Shown piece after piece: positions 20,775 to 32,462 of a DNA stretch of 64,000 nucleotides. Made by a program: the position numbers and the translations under genes. The notes beneath the pieces were generated by a model that saw nothing but the letters and a program-made list of their open reading frames with translations, had not been told where the DNA came from and did not search any database. Source of the DNA: Amblyomma americanum. Its lineage: Eukaryota > Arthropoda > Arachnida > Ixodida > Ixodidae. The number at the start of each line of letters is the position of its first letter. Positions within the stretch are counted from its first letter, which is position 1. The stretch is from NCBI RefSeq assembly GCF_052857255.1, contig NC_135502.1:157454099-157518098 (forward strand), given 5' to 3'.

Positions 20775-23462
20775 TAGACACGTGTTATTCAAAAATGATT
20801 GCTCTAACAGAAACCTGGCTAACCGCGCATCTCCATGATTCTGATATGTTTCTTTACTCTTATCGTTTGGATTCTTTCTTTGCCATCGTGGAACACAGAC
20901 AGGAGGAGGCGTGCTGCTGTCGATGTCAAACGATGTCACTTCATCATGTATATATGTTCAGACTGACTTAGAAATGGTATGGGAAGCAAAAACGCCTAAT
21001 TACTAAAAAGCCATAATAGGAGTCTGCTATTGTCCACCTTCTTTCTCCCCCATCTTCTGCAATGAGCTTCGCAATGTCATTAACTCCGTTACTTCCCGTT
21101 TTCCCGCATCTTCGATATTTATGCTAGGTGATTTAAAATTTCCCAACATTATTTGGAGCTCGAGCATTTCCAATTTGTCGTCATTCTTGTCTCTAGCTAG
21201 CGAATTTTTGGATGTGTGCTCAGTTTTCTCATTACAGTAAATGAGCACGCAAGCGAGATGACTAACAGCTAATATTGCCAGTATACACTACAGATTTAGT
21301 CCTACCTAGTCGTCCCGCAAGTTTCACCTATAACTCATATGCCTGGCCTTTGCGATTACGCTCTCCTTACCCTTTCCATTAGGTCAACTTGTCCTGAATC
21401 TAACAAAAGGTTAACAGCGGTAGCAGATTATAAGCGAGCTAATTTTCAGACAATAAACACTGCTCTCTTCTTTCATTGACATTTTTCTTGACGGCATCAA
21501 CAATCATACTCTTCAAACTGACTGGAACATCTTTCGGCCAATGTAAACCAGCTCACTGAACGGTTCATTCCTCAACGCAGCATCATCAGCCACAGTAATG
21601 CTTCCTGGTACAGCAATTATATCAAGCGCTTATCTAATAAAAAGAAGCGAATTTATTGCATTCGCTAAGCTTTCCCTCACCATAAAACGTTGGGCTTCGC
21701 ACTCGGCTACATACGTGGCATACGTGCAGGCAAATAAAGACTCAAAGAAACACTTTCACTCTGAGGTTCTTCCGTCTATGCTCACAACATTTATTAAAAA
21801 ATTTTGGCGCGTAAGTAACCCCACAGCTGTTGAAAATATCACTCTAGCCGACTCATCTAGTGACCCTATTCCTTCAGACCTCCTGCGCCACAATTCTTAA
21901 CGATTCATTTGCTGAGAACTTTTCTGTCATACCTGCTGCACAGAAATCTACATTCCGTATTCACCACTATGGAACTATGTCGCCGATATTATTCGGTACT
22001 TCTGGTGTCATTAAACTTATTCATAACCTCCAGCTTCATTCCGCTCAAGGTTGTGATCTTATTAATGCTACGTTTTTGAAAAACTTCAGCCTATGTTTCC
22101 GTTCTGATAAAAACTTCCAAAAAATGTGACAAATCTATCCTACCGAAAGAGTCGAAAATTGGAAAAGTGATTCCAGTCTACAAGTCGGGTAGCAGAACAT
22201 CTCCCCTTAAATATCCTCCCATCCTTCTGACTAGCACATGTTGCAAAATGTTAGAACATATATTATTTAACTATCTTGCTAAATATCTCGAATCGAACGC
22301 TTTCTTCTCATAGGCATAACACGGCTTTCGAAAATTTTACTAATGCGAAACTCAACTAACATATTTTACACATCAATTACACCGTATTCTTGACAGATAA
22401 TCACTAGCTGAGTGTATATTCCTAGTTTTTAATAAAGCTTTTGATGAAGCATGTCACAGACTCCTCTTATTGAAACTAAATAACCTTATATTGACCCTAA
22501 ACTACTGAAATGGAATGAGTGTTTTCTGCTTAATCGCTCAACGTTTGTTACCACTAATGGTTTTAAGTCCGGTTTTATTGATGTGAATTCAGGCGTTCCT
22601 CAAGGCTCAGTCCTTGGGCCTCTTTTTTTTCTTAATCTACACTAATTATCTTCCGTATCTTGTTAACTGTTATATCCTTCTTTTTTGCGGATGACTGCGT
22701 TATTTTTAGAGAAATAACCGATACTAACGATAGCTGTCTACTTTAGTCTGACCTTACCACTGTAGTTAACTAGTGCAAGAAATGGTAAATGCAACTAAAT
22801 ATTAACAAATGCGAAGTCATGCGTGTTTTAAGAAAATCTGCCGCCCCGCTTTCGTATTACATTGATAACATTTCTTAAGAAATTAATATCATATAAATAT
22901 CTTGGTGTTTACATCACTGATAACCTAGGCTGATCTCTTCGTATCGATCACGTCATGAACAACTCTAATCGCATGCTAGGATACTTACGTCGCAATTTTT
23001 TAACGTTCCTTCTTTTTTGAAACTTTTTTATATAAAACGTTAATTCGCTCCAAACAGGACAATGCAACATCAGTTTGGCATCCTACTTATGACAGTGATA
23101 TTACTGCTCTTGAGACGGCTCAAAACAACTCTGTGCGCTCTATCCTCACTAAGTATAACTGCACTGCAAGCATAAATACAATGATGTCTCGTCTTTCTGT
23201 TCTGTTGCTGTCACTTTCCCGCAGAGTGTCTCGTATCACTTTGTTTCACAAATTGCACCATCACCCCATACTTCGCGGTCGCCTTATCCACAGCCATTTT
23301 AAGTATTACGTCAAATTGATCATCCTCATAAATGCTGCTTTGATTCTTGTAATACCCAATATTTTCCTCATTCCATTTTGCCGCGTACCTCACGCGACTG
23401 GAGTCACCTTCCCGAAAATATTACCGACCTTAATAATTACGAGATGTACCACAAAGCCATAG
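20775..23462 (+). pseudogene. LINE C ORF2 remnant (endonuclease and RT)
   Basis: Several frames together show endonuclease pieces (LTETWLTAHLHDSD, TQTGGGVLLS, GVCYCPP, MLGDLKFPNIIW, a decayed form of GDFNxPxIxW). RT pieces follow: GKVIPVYKSGSRTSP, HGFRKF, VFNKAFDEA, GSVLGP-like and ADDCVIF around 22690. At the end ETAQNNSVRSI and RITLFHKLHH (about 23115-23260) mark the RT C-terminal region. The number of stops shows long inactivity. Confidence 0.7.
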
Positions 23463-23603
23463 CTAACTTTGGATTTTCAGTTGTTTTTTTAATTTGTATC
23501 TGCTGTATGCTTTTTAAATTTATTCTTGTTTTTTCCACTCCCCCTAATGTGTCTGCGCCTGAGGGGCAAACTTAATATATAAATGAATAAATAAAGTTTA
23601 ATC

Positions 23604-26236
23604 CTAGGTTTATATATTAATATTCCAAAGAATTTGGGAAGAAAGAGCATTGGAATAGTTTAAACCTTTCTTTGTATGCTGTCTAGTGTTATCTCTAACC
23701 TTATTAGCTGGTTATATGACTGCTATTCAGTTTCAATACATATCTGCTGGGCACAATGTACCACAGTTGTACATATTTCGTGTGTACTATAATAAATTAG
23801 TCAAAACTGTTTTCAAACTGATAACGATGTTTCTGCACACGATTCATAATTTTGATCGCACCGACCGAGCAGCATACTGACTACGTAGAGCACACCACGT
23901 TTTCTAGTAGACCACTGCCAATGGCCTTTATTACGAGGTTACACACGTAGGAATCTGTTACTTATATATAGTTCAAAGAATCAGATTCTCCACTCATTTC
24001 TTCCAATTTTACTCAGCATTGCCCACACTATTTATTCGTCTTCTTCACTATCACATGTTTAGAGAGCACAGGACAGGGTTACTTGGAGTGTCCTGCAATG
24101 CCAACCAATTACCATAGTGTAGTCTGCCCTGAAACTTTCCTGGTCAGGTCATTTACAGCTCTTGAATCAGTGTTTACGTTTACCACTTTACTAAAACTGC
24201 CAAATTGCCTAAATGAACCTTTCTTCTAGTTCAATGTTTCCTGTTAGGTTCGAGACATTCTCTGTCTGAAATCAATGCTGCAGACTGAAAACCGCAAACG
24301 GTGGCTACCCTGCAATAATCCTCGCCGTTGCTTCTTATACCTTGCTTTCAAGGTGGTTAGTATCACTCACCTCTCTCACTGACGCCTGCCCTCAAGTTTT
24401 TTTATGTCCGTATTTGCCGCCTTTCTTGCACTCTGTCAGGGCGTGCAGTGCTACAGTAGGGAATGCCGTATTATTTTATCTCCCCAGTGAAATCGTTTGG
24501 ACCAGCACTTGAATTAGCGCGAAAAGCTGGGTTATTATAAACGGCGATTTTTTTTTATCACTTTGCACCCTTGTGTTGGGTGTCAGTTGAGACCCGTTTT
24601 AAAGGCGCCATCGACGCAGTCATATTAGAATATATGCCCATTGAACTGGTGGCTGCAGCAAAGAAGCTCCCGCCGAGCGTCTTGTCTTTTCAGTCGCCAT
24701 GAAAGAACAGGCAAGTTTGCGCGAAAGACTCTCAAACCTACTCACGCTGCTACAGATCACGAGACTCGGGACTCCAAGTAGATCACTGCAGTCAGGATAT
24801 CAGATGCAGGAAGTAATTTCGATGGGGAGAGAAATTTTGTTAGAAAACAACACGCATGAATCGCACGGGTGCGACCTGGACGCTGTGTGAGTAGTAGACA
24901 TTTAGGCCACGTTCACTAAGAAACAAATTTTTTCCTAAGAAAGGCACAACAGAGGAATGCACAAGGTACCACCCGTTGCACTTATATCGTTTAAAGATTC
25001 ACATTCCTTATTTACGACTACAATACATTATCTATTGAGCATGCCCGCTCAGTGCGTTAGTCTGGCCGAAGGCAGCGAAAGCTAGATACTTCGCGTTTCT
25101 ATTTCTCTCGCTCCTTTCACGGCACCTTATTAATCTTCGGTGAAGTTTTAGCATCTGGAGTCATATTTTACAGGCGGGCTCACCAGCTTGTTCAATGCCA
25201 ACATTGCGTTCCGTATGTGGATAATGGCAGCTACCGATCCATACAAATATGCTTCAATGCTGCTATACAGATGCATTGTTGAGGTTTCTTGATTAGCCCA
25301 TTTTGCCCGCTGCAGACATGTTTATTTGTCTTTTGTGGCTCTTTTTATTCAGAGAAGAAAAGCGAGCCCCTGATACCTGTTACTTTATGTCTTTGCACAT
25401 TATTCGCCAATTATACAGGATAACTCATCAAAGACTTGCTCTGTAGCTATTGCTCATCCTCATCGCTGAAGCCCTGTCACGTCGAGAATCAAAGCCATGA
25501 AGATAACGGTCCGGGCTCCTCGGACATTCCACCTATCAATGTCCTGCAAGCCGCGGCTCGCCGCAGAACGAGATGACAGCACATCTCGGAGTACCCCTCT
25601 TAAAGTCCGAAGACCCTTCTTTGTATTCAGGGTCATTCAGGGCTCTTACAGAGCCTGTGAAGTCTTATTAAATTGTTTTTTTTTTGGGGGGGGGGAGCGC
25701 CAACAGTGTTGCCGACGAGCCACAATCCAGCAAGTCCTCTCGATCTTCACTGCTCTCGTGACACGAAATATATGCCTTCAGTTCAGAAGTGCCGTCCAAA
25801 GACATTCACCTTCTACTTTCCTGGCGATTGGCCTCAACCAGAGGTAAGCATCCTTACAACGGCAGCCCTCACGAGGGCGTCCACACCCTGACGTGATAAG
25901 GATTTCACTCGGTGAGGTGAATGAGGATCGGCGCATTAGAATTGATGAGGACGAGTGTGAAAGAGGGAGGTCATAAGGTGAGGGCGAGGGAGGGCACGAT
26001 GCTTGCTATGAGGGCAAGGGTGGAGGCCAGAACCGTACTTTGGGGTAACCTGTCTTGTATGTGCAGTCAATTATGAATTTTCGTTTTAGAACGCAAGTTT
26101 TCAGGGCGAAGATTCGAGGGGAAGACATAGTTTCTGTAGTCAGGAAGTACACTAGGCAAATACTAAAGTCAGGGGAGCCGCACGCTTTCTCGCTCGCCGG
26201 GCACGTGTTGTAAATAAAACAAATTTGTACGGATAG
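23604..26236. other. Unassigned DNA
   Basis: No gene or element is recognised. Minor features are a T8G10 homopolymer junction near 25675-25697 and a purine-rich block of GTGAGGGCGAGGG-type repeats near 25910-26030 that resembles a similar block near 28965-29080. Short frames (about 24699-24890 and 25497-25847) lack family signatures. Confidence 0.4.
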
Positions 26237-26338
26237 CCACTCCTGGTCTTCAAACGGAAAGAAAGAATACAAGAAACGGCAAAGAAGCCATTCCTGGTCC
26301 TCAAAAGGAAAGAAAAAGTTCAAGAAACGACAAAGAAG
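26237..26338. repeat. Two-copy 51-bp tandem duplication
   Basis: CCACTCCTGGTCTTCAAACG at 26237 recurs as CCATTCCTGGTCCTCAAAAG at 26288. The unit is 51 bp and ends AAACGRCAAAGAAG. It is read in one frame on both strands, but no protein family is evident. Confidence 0.8.
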
Positions 26339-26769
26339 CGGGAACTAAAGGCAGAAAACAGTCGACGCACTCGGTGAATGAAAGCTAAATTGGTAAGAAA
26401 TATATCGGCGAGTGGACTGCACGGCTTTGAGTTAAGGAGGGCACATTTATGAAGAACTGTGCGCCGACGTGCGGCAGTCATTTGAACGTCATGATAATAA
26501 TTGTGTCATGCCTATTCGAACCGACGCGGTTAAAGTCAAAGCGCATGGTTGTATGGCTGTCTCGAATTCAACCAATCGCGGCGCACATGGAGCGTCTCAC
26601 GCTGTGAACATGCTCACGCCAAAGTGGCGACGCCGCTTCTTATGCAACATTTTTCGCCTTTCGGTCGTTTCAGTGGGAGCTTTGTGTGCTGCAGCCAGAA
26701 AGCTCGTATCAGTATTATTCGAAACAACTTTTGTTCGAAAAAATCCGCCTGAACAAGTACTAGTTTGGT

Positions 26770-26850
26770 TTATGGGGTTTTTACGTACCAAAGCAACTAA
26801 GGCTATGATGGACGCCGTACTGGAAGGCTTCGGAAATTTCGACCACCCAG
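26770..26850 (-). mobile_element. Tick-type SINE tail fragment
   Basis: Plus-strand text GGGGTTTTTACGTACCAAAG, AACTAAGGCTATGATGGACG and TTCGGAAATTTCGACCACC is collinear with the 3' body of the tRNA-derived SINE that I remember as widespread in ixodid ticks, here reading head-to-tail on the minus strand. The tRNA head is not visible. It lies inside a 166-codon open frame (26469-26969), which I therefore do not call a gene. Its tail resembles the 3' end of the I-clade LINE at 32195-32232. Confidence 0.55.
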
Positions 26851-26859
26851 AAAAAGTAC

Positions 26860-28510
26860 TGATGTTAGACATTGCAAATATGCTGTCGTTCTTCATCGAT
26901 GATGTTCCGCTTGTTTTCTTGACCAGCGTTACGTTGATAACCAGCGTTGCGAAGAGAATACTTTCTTGAACGCTAGCTGTTTATTTTCATTTATTTTACA
27001 CAGTGCTCGGCAGGTGCACCGAGAAAAATCGACAAATACAAACTCTAAAACAGGCCGATGTCCACGACAGGCGGCCCGTTATGCTCAGACTATTCAAGAG
27101 TCTTACACTAAAACTACTGGTTTCAACGGGGGATTGTGCCACCAAGCGAGGTATCTGCTCCCGTTCTCAAAGAGGACTAAACCCGCACCTAGCTGAATCT
27201 CTGTCAGCCTTTCAGTCACGACCGGATCGGACCGTCTCGTTCGGCAACCACAACACAACAGCCCTGGTTCGCTCTCGGGCGTGCATTCCATTTATTTCGC
27301 GCCAATTGCTCACCTTTAACTAATCACTGCTCTGCGCGCTATATACGACACAAATTAAAAATTACAAAACAAAGGAAGAACACATGATTCCCGCGCCACT
27401 TCCACCAACAGTAGGTAAGATACTGAAATCTCAGCACGTGCGTGGAGCCTAGGGTCCGCCAACACCCGAGCACCTTGGCTTGAGCCAAGCAGTGCCAAAT
27501 AACATATCTTGTTTTGCAGCGGGACGCGAACACTCACATGTTTTCCCGGCATTCGGTCTCCAGTAGCAATCTCCAAGGGCTTCGGTTTGATATGCCACAA
27601 GGGCGTCCTTTTGAACAGTGGAATCGCCCGACACGAAACACGATAAAATGCCGCCCATTGAAACCGCGATATTTCCCATTGAATTTGAAATCCTCTTCCG
27701 GTTCCCAAAACTGCATTTTGAATATTTTAACCAAAACTGAAGATATTATAGACTATCTGTGTGGAAAATAGTATGCCATATAAGGTATACACCAAGCATT
27801 TTCGGCTTCAAATCTAATCAAGGCGATGAGAATGGCTAGCGGAGGCTTCGAACGTTCGTTCATCGTGCCACGAGTTTTGGTTGCAGAATACGCGGCTTTC
27901 TCTACCCGTATGCTTGCCACATGACACGTAGTTCTTTTAAACTGTCTGCCGCTTTCGGCATCAGTTCCTTCCTGCTCACAAGAGTGCGGGACTCCAAAAG
28001 TATTTGAGGAAACCAAACAAGCCGTAAAAAAATATGAGAAGCTTAGCTAAGCGTGCGCCGGGATGAAATACCCGCAAATCGATGGAGGGAACACAGTGAA
28101 CGAAGGAGACAACGCCCGGGAGGCCCTCGTGACTTGAACGAGAGTGTATGGCAGAAGAACCCTGCGTTCACCCACAGTGAATCGGTTTCCTGAAGGGCCC
28201 GTTGCGCGTTGCACGGCCTTTCGCGGCATCCAAGGAGTGCAAACATGACGCATTAAGCAAACATCAAAACTGGAAAGTGCCTGGAGTAGGACGAGAAGGC
28301 GGTGAGCGAGCGCCCCGCGCACGTAGCCTTCGTGTCGCCATTCTGTATCGTTTTTCGATCGCTCGTGGCGCATAAAAAGAGTTTTTTTTTTGTTACTAGA
28401 CTTGAATTATCATCTGCTGATCTTTTATAGTAAGGAGAGCATAGGAGCTTCACTGCAGCGGAAAGCTGGCATCGGTCTTCGGGAAGATGTTCCAAAGAAA
28501 CTAAAATTCA
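26860..28510. other. Unassigned DNA
   Basis: Nothing recognisable. Frames of up to about 117 codons (27355-27708 and 28047-28373, minus) overlap frames on the other strand and have no family signature. Confidence 0.35.
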
Positions 28511-28600
28511 CAGCTTGGGGAGCTGGATTCGAACCCGCGGCGGTGCCAACAGATCAGTTTAGCTGGTCGCTGCTTCAGACCAATACGCTACTGCCATGGG
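28511..28600 (-). mobile_element. tRNA-like head of a SINE
   Basis: The minus strand contains TAGCGTATTGG (28580-28590), close to an RNA polymerase III A box. About 45 nt downstream is GGTTCGAATCC (28525-28535), an exact B box. The spacing suits a tRNA with a long variable arm or a tRNA-derived SINE promoter. The acceptor ends do not pair convincingly, so it is not an intact tRNA gene. The body downstream on the minus strand (to about 28430) is unassigned. Confidence 0.6.
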
Positions 28601-28605
28601 ATTTT

Positions 28606-30006
28606 TTTTTTAAACGTAGTATTTTTTACACTGAGGGATTTTAGGGAAGGCCAAGGAAGAATCTCAAAAATCCTTAGCAACAGATCACTCGAAGATAGGT
28701 AAACGCACAAACTCATTTCAGAGGTCTTATATAAATAAAATGAAATGTTATAAGCGCAGGACACATGCACGGATGCAGTGCGTGTCAGAAGCTCAACTCA
28801 GAATTGTGTCGGTTTTGTTTGACGTATTAGGTCAAACAACGCACATACGCGCAACAATAAAAACATCTAGCCTCTTGCCCAATGGTGCCTTGTGTGTTTG
28901 TCTTGTGTCGCCAGCAGTTGCTCATTATGAAACTAGTTTGAGTTATAACTATAAATCACTGTGAGGGAGGGTCGCTTACGTGAGGGTGAGGTCGAAGGAG
29001 GGAAAGCAAATTTTTCGTAGTGAGGGGAAGGAGGACATTGCACTCAAAGTGAGGGCGAAGGAGGAAAAGTAAAAATAGACAGCCTGCCCACCTCTGGCCT
29101 CAACTGATGCTGTGCTCAAAGTGCCACGACACAGCTTCGGAGGTTTGCGATCGGGCCGTATAGGGTGGCCGCTACCTGTGCAGGGCAGATTTAATTGGAG
29201 ATATACGGGAGCAGCTTTCACCCTGCAATCGGTGTAGTCAGGTTTATGATGATGATAAGGAGAAATGATGGGTCTTGAGGAAAAACGATTTAAGGAACAC
29301 AAATCTCCGTACTCACAATTTCTTTATGTATAATTCGAAGATAAAACGCCTATATATAGCTCCTTAAAAATTTTGGAAAGTAGAAACTAGTAATTTTTGT
29401 TAATTTTTTTGGGAGGCCTGCTTTTGCTGTTGCGTGGAAATTTGAAAGCTGTCAAATGAGAGAAAGTATTTATCCTTAGCAATATCGAGGAAAGTTGCTG
29501 TTAACCGTCCAATAAGAACTGCAAATTTTTTAAAATGAAATCGTAGATGTTCGAGGGAAAACTCGTGCGTCTCCCACGGAGTCACCGAAGAGTTTTCCCC
29601 TCCAGTCTGGTGCTATAGTCAATTGGAACCACTGCAGGCCCTTGCCCGGAAGCTGTGTTTAGCAGAAGCCGCCGCACATGGGTCGTGGCAGATTTCTCAG
29701 CTATCGACATGCTCTTTCTTTTTTTGCACCAGCCACCACTCTGGTACTCATACTATCTTCTCGCCATTGCGTTCTTTTATTACGATTACCCCCATCTACG
29801 TCTTTCCAGGGTTATCACCCTGCGGGTGGCTCCCAACGCAAGCGCCGTCCGCTGCTTCCACGGTAACCATTCTCTGGTGGCGGATTAATCTGCCCCTGCC
29901 ACACCCTGCTGCTTCCACGGAAACCTCGTTTCGATTAAGCATTCGTTCTCTGGCGACGCGCCCTCTTCCTTGCACGCTAACCACCTTCTAGACGATTGCC
30001 ATTGCA
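28606..30006. other. Unassigned, partly pyrimidine-rich
   Basis: No gene is recognised. A purine-rich imperfect repeat (GTGAGGGYGAGGAGG type) spans about 28965-29080. From about 29620 the plus strand is C/T-rich, with loosely repeated GCTGCTTCCACGGWAACC (about 29850 and 29908). Confidence 0.35.
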
Positions 30007-30096
30007 ATTCATCTTTAAGCAGCGCGAAACGTAGTGAAAGAAAAACGAGACGACATGAGCACTACGTTTTGTGTTTCGCGCCGCTTAAAGATGAAT
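30007..30096. repeat. 90-bp palindromic fold-back element
   Basis: The 24-bp arms 30007-30030 and 30073-30096 pair at 23 of 24 positions. Inside them GTAGTG (30031-30036) can pair with CACTAC (about 30059-30064), giving a longer interrupted hairpin. Such fold-back units resemble the ends of short inverted-repeat elements. No flanking duplication is evident. Confidence 0.8.
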
Positions 30097-30595
30097 CTAT
30101 TCCAACTTGCCCAGTTTTGTGTTCTTGTGCCATTTCAACTACACTCTTGTTAGGATTTCGCATGCTCTCGCCGCGTCCTCCTCATTGTTCCAAGACAACA
30201 ACTTTGAGCCTGCACGCCGTTTGAACCACTCACCTGTACAACATTCTTGAACTCTGGCCATCACCTTTTCCTGCTTGCCCCTATTCATCCCAGAATAACT
30301 ACCCTCCAGATGGTTCCCGTTGTATTCGGCCACCCCTCCACACGTCCTCCCCTTACACAGAAGCATGGTATGGGAGCCGCCGTTTTGGTAGCTGCTTTCG
30401 TTCCACGGCAGCCATCCTTTGTTTGGGGAATTCTCTGTTCTCACAATACCATCCCCTTTCCCCGATAAGCACTATCATGATGGTTCCGGGAGTAATCACT
30501 CACCGGCTACGCATTTCGTCATTCTAGTAAAACTCTCCTCCTTCCTTGGTAGCCGCGCTCCTAGTGGTCAAAAGCAAGGCGCCTACCGGTGACGC

Positions 30596-30826
30596 CCACT
30601 TTTACGACTAGCACTACTACAACTACCACTGCTATGTCTGCCACTATTAATAGTACTCGTGCTGTTGAGACTGACAGTACTGCTAATACTGCCAGTAATA
30701 TTGCCACTAGCACTACTATTACCACAATATATGCTATCACTACAACTACTAGTACATTTGCTACTCCTACAACTACTACTACTACCACCGCCACTACTAC
30801 TGCTCTTACCACTAATATTTTTACAG
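30596..30826. repeat. Imperfect ACT/ACC trinucleotide tract
   Basis: A decayed trinucleotide repeat of ACT, ACC, GCT and ACA units. The plus frame is Thr-rich and the minus frames Val- or Ser-rich, as any such tract would be, so no gene is called. Confidence 0.85.
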
Positions 30827-31734
30827 CCTGCTCTATAGGCTGTGACTTTTAGGGACGCTGATTTTCTTAGTGACCCTCCTTTCTGTTTCATGTTTTATCC
30901 ACTCATCCCTTTCCCCCCGTGTAGGGTGGCAAACCGATTCTTCCGGTTAACCTCCCTGCCTTTCCACTTCTTCCTCCTCCTCTCACACTACTCCTATTAT
31001 TGCTCCTACAAGTAGTATTACAGCTATGGCTTGGGGTATCCGAAGAGGAATTTCCACGTCGATTATGGCAGAAAGTGTTTCGCACAAAGCTGCAATGAAC
31101 AGCCCTTTCAAAGCGAATCAACTCCAGCCTACGTTTCGTGGTTTAATGGCTTCTGTGCGATTTCAACCGAGAAAAGAATATGAGCAGTGGACGACGGGCC
31201 CACACGAACTTTGCTTGCACCAGGCATTCCGGCTTCGGTGCTCCGTTTGGTTCGCTCCAGGGACGGTGCTTGACTCCGCGGCCATCTTCTCAGCGGCAGA
31301 CAGACCGCGATCGACGCCACAATATTTTCCCAGAAGTTGGGATTCAACAAACACACAAAGTCGCCCATCAATACTCCTCACCCTCACTCACGGCTACGTA
31401 ATGTACGTGAAAACATAGGGGCAATGTGGTGGGAACTTTTAAAGTACTTCCATCACCACGTATCAGCTCTATCTTGTCGACAATGTTTTGTAGAAAGCTC
31501 TTCGTTTTTCTGACTTGGGGTCGACACCACACTGTAGTTGTCGTGGCAGGGGTGGGATCAGCCGGCGTCAGCAATTCTGAGTGCCGCGTGTTTGCTTCTC
31601 GATTTTCCAGATTTCTCTAGCGCAAAGAGTTGAGCTTGGTGTGTATAAATTATTGCTTTAAATGTTCTTCGGGCCCAGAATTTGGTGGGCTGTGTACTAA
31701 ATTTCGCTGAGTTCAAACGGCAGATAGTGCCAAG
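30827..31734. other. Unassigned DNA
   Basis: No gene or element is recognised. Open frames near 31026-31418 (plus) and 31368-31574 (minus) have no family signature. Confidence 0.35.
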
Positions 31735-32165
31735 TCATAATTGAAAAGCTTAAAGTTCAAGACCTTATTAAAGTCCGCCGGGAGCTTGTTATTGTAGTTG
31801 GCTGAGCATACCGCAAAAGGAAAATTTTGGAGCTAATTAAGGCAGAGAAGGTGACCGAGGAAGAAGCCTATGAGGCTTGAGAAACAGTTTTTGAAAGGAA
31901 AGAGAGCGAAGATAAAAAGCAGCGAATTGTACAGCCCGAGCGGAAAGCCCAGAAAGCGCAGCTCGATAGAAAACAGGGAGCCGAACAATGAGAACATAAC
32001 TGCGGATGAAGACACTCGAGACAGCACCTCTTCGATTTCTACGGGGCGCATTGTTCCTTCAGGTAGAGAGCCCAAAAACTTTATTTCCAACCTACAAGTT
32101 GTGAGTCCTCAGGCAAAAACCTGTCACAGACAGCTTGACTCAGCCCTGGGGGCACCCAGGCAGCA
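31735..32165 (+). pseudogene. Decayed gag-like segment
   Basis: One frame reads IEKLKVQDLIKVRRELVIVV, stop, AYRKRKILELIKAEKVTEEE, AYEA, stop, then a Lys/Glu-rich helix. A short SAP-like motif followed by a charged helix is how Gag of some arthropod LTR retrotransposons begins, as I remember it. The frame has several stops and is cut by the I-clade LINE at 32177. The assignment is tentative. Confidence 0.35.
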
Positions 32166-32176
32166 TCACGCAGTGG
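32166..32176. repeat. Target-site duplication of the I-clade LINE (left)
   Basis: TCACGCAGTGG, identical to 37786-37796. The sequences further out and further in differ, so the shared block is exactly 11 bp. Confidence 0.9.
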
Positions 32177-32462
32177 TTAGTTAGTTATATTGATTTTAAT
32201 GGCGCAAAAGCAACTTAGGCTATGATGCGCCAAACACACGGTTAGAGCTTTTGTTAAAGGTTACGCTTTTTATATCTAAAGTTTGTATAAAACATTGGCT
32301 TCTCTGAGAATTTTAAAAATGCTAGTAAAATCAACCAGTGCTTGATCTCCTAAAAGTAACATGGGGTGTAGTGGGATGTATTCATTGTACAATGTTGTGA
32401 AATATTTTTTCCTCAGTTGTTCCAGTTTTTTGCATACAATTAAAATGTGGTTTACAGTGAGT

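Larger units (their letters stand above)
19385..23603 (+). mobile_element. LINE C: decayed relative of LINEs A and B
   Basis: The same order as A and B is visible: leader repeat, hydrophobic run and 2A-like motif, ORF1 core, endonuclease, RT, and a tail with AATGAATAAATAAAG ending near 23600. It has many frameshifts and stops throughout and is clearly older than A or B. The left end is set at the open leader frame and may lie further upstream. Confidence 0.75.

Noticed and set aside
26469..26969. 166-codon plus-strand ORF
   Set aside because: It runs through a recognisable SINE-tail fragment and has no family signature, so it is most likely a chance frame.
28511..28600. Functional tRNA gene
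   Set aside because: A and B boxes are present, but the acceptor stem and anticodon arm do not fold convincingly, so a SINE head is more likely.
30561..30891. Thr-, Val- or Ser-rich ORFs over the trinucleotide tract
   Set aside because: Produced by the ACT/ACC repeat in every frame.
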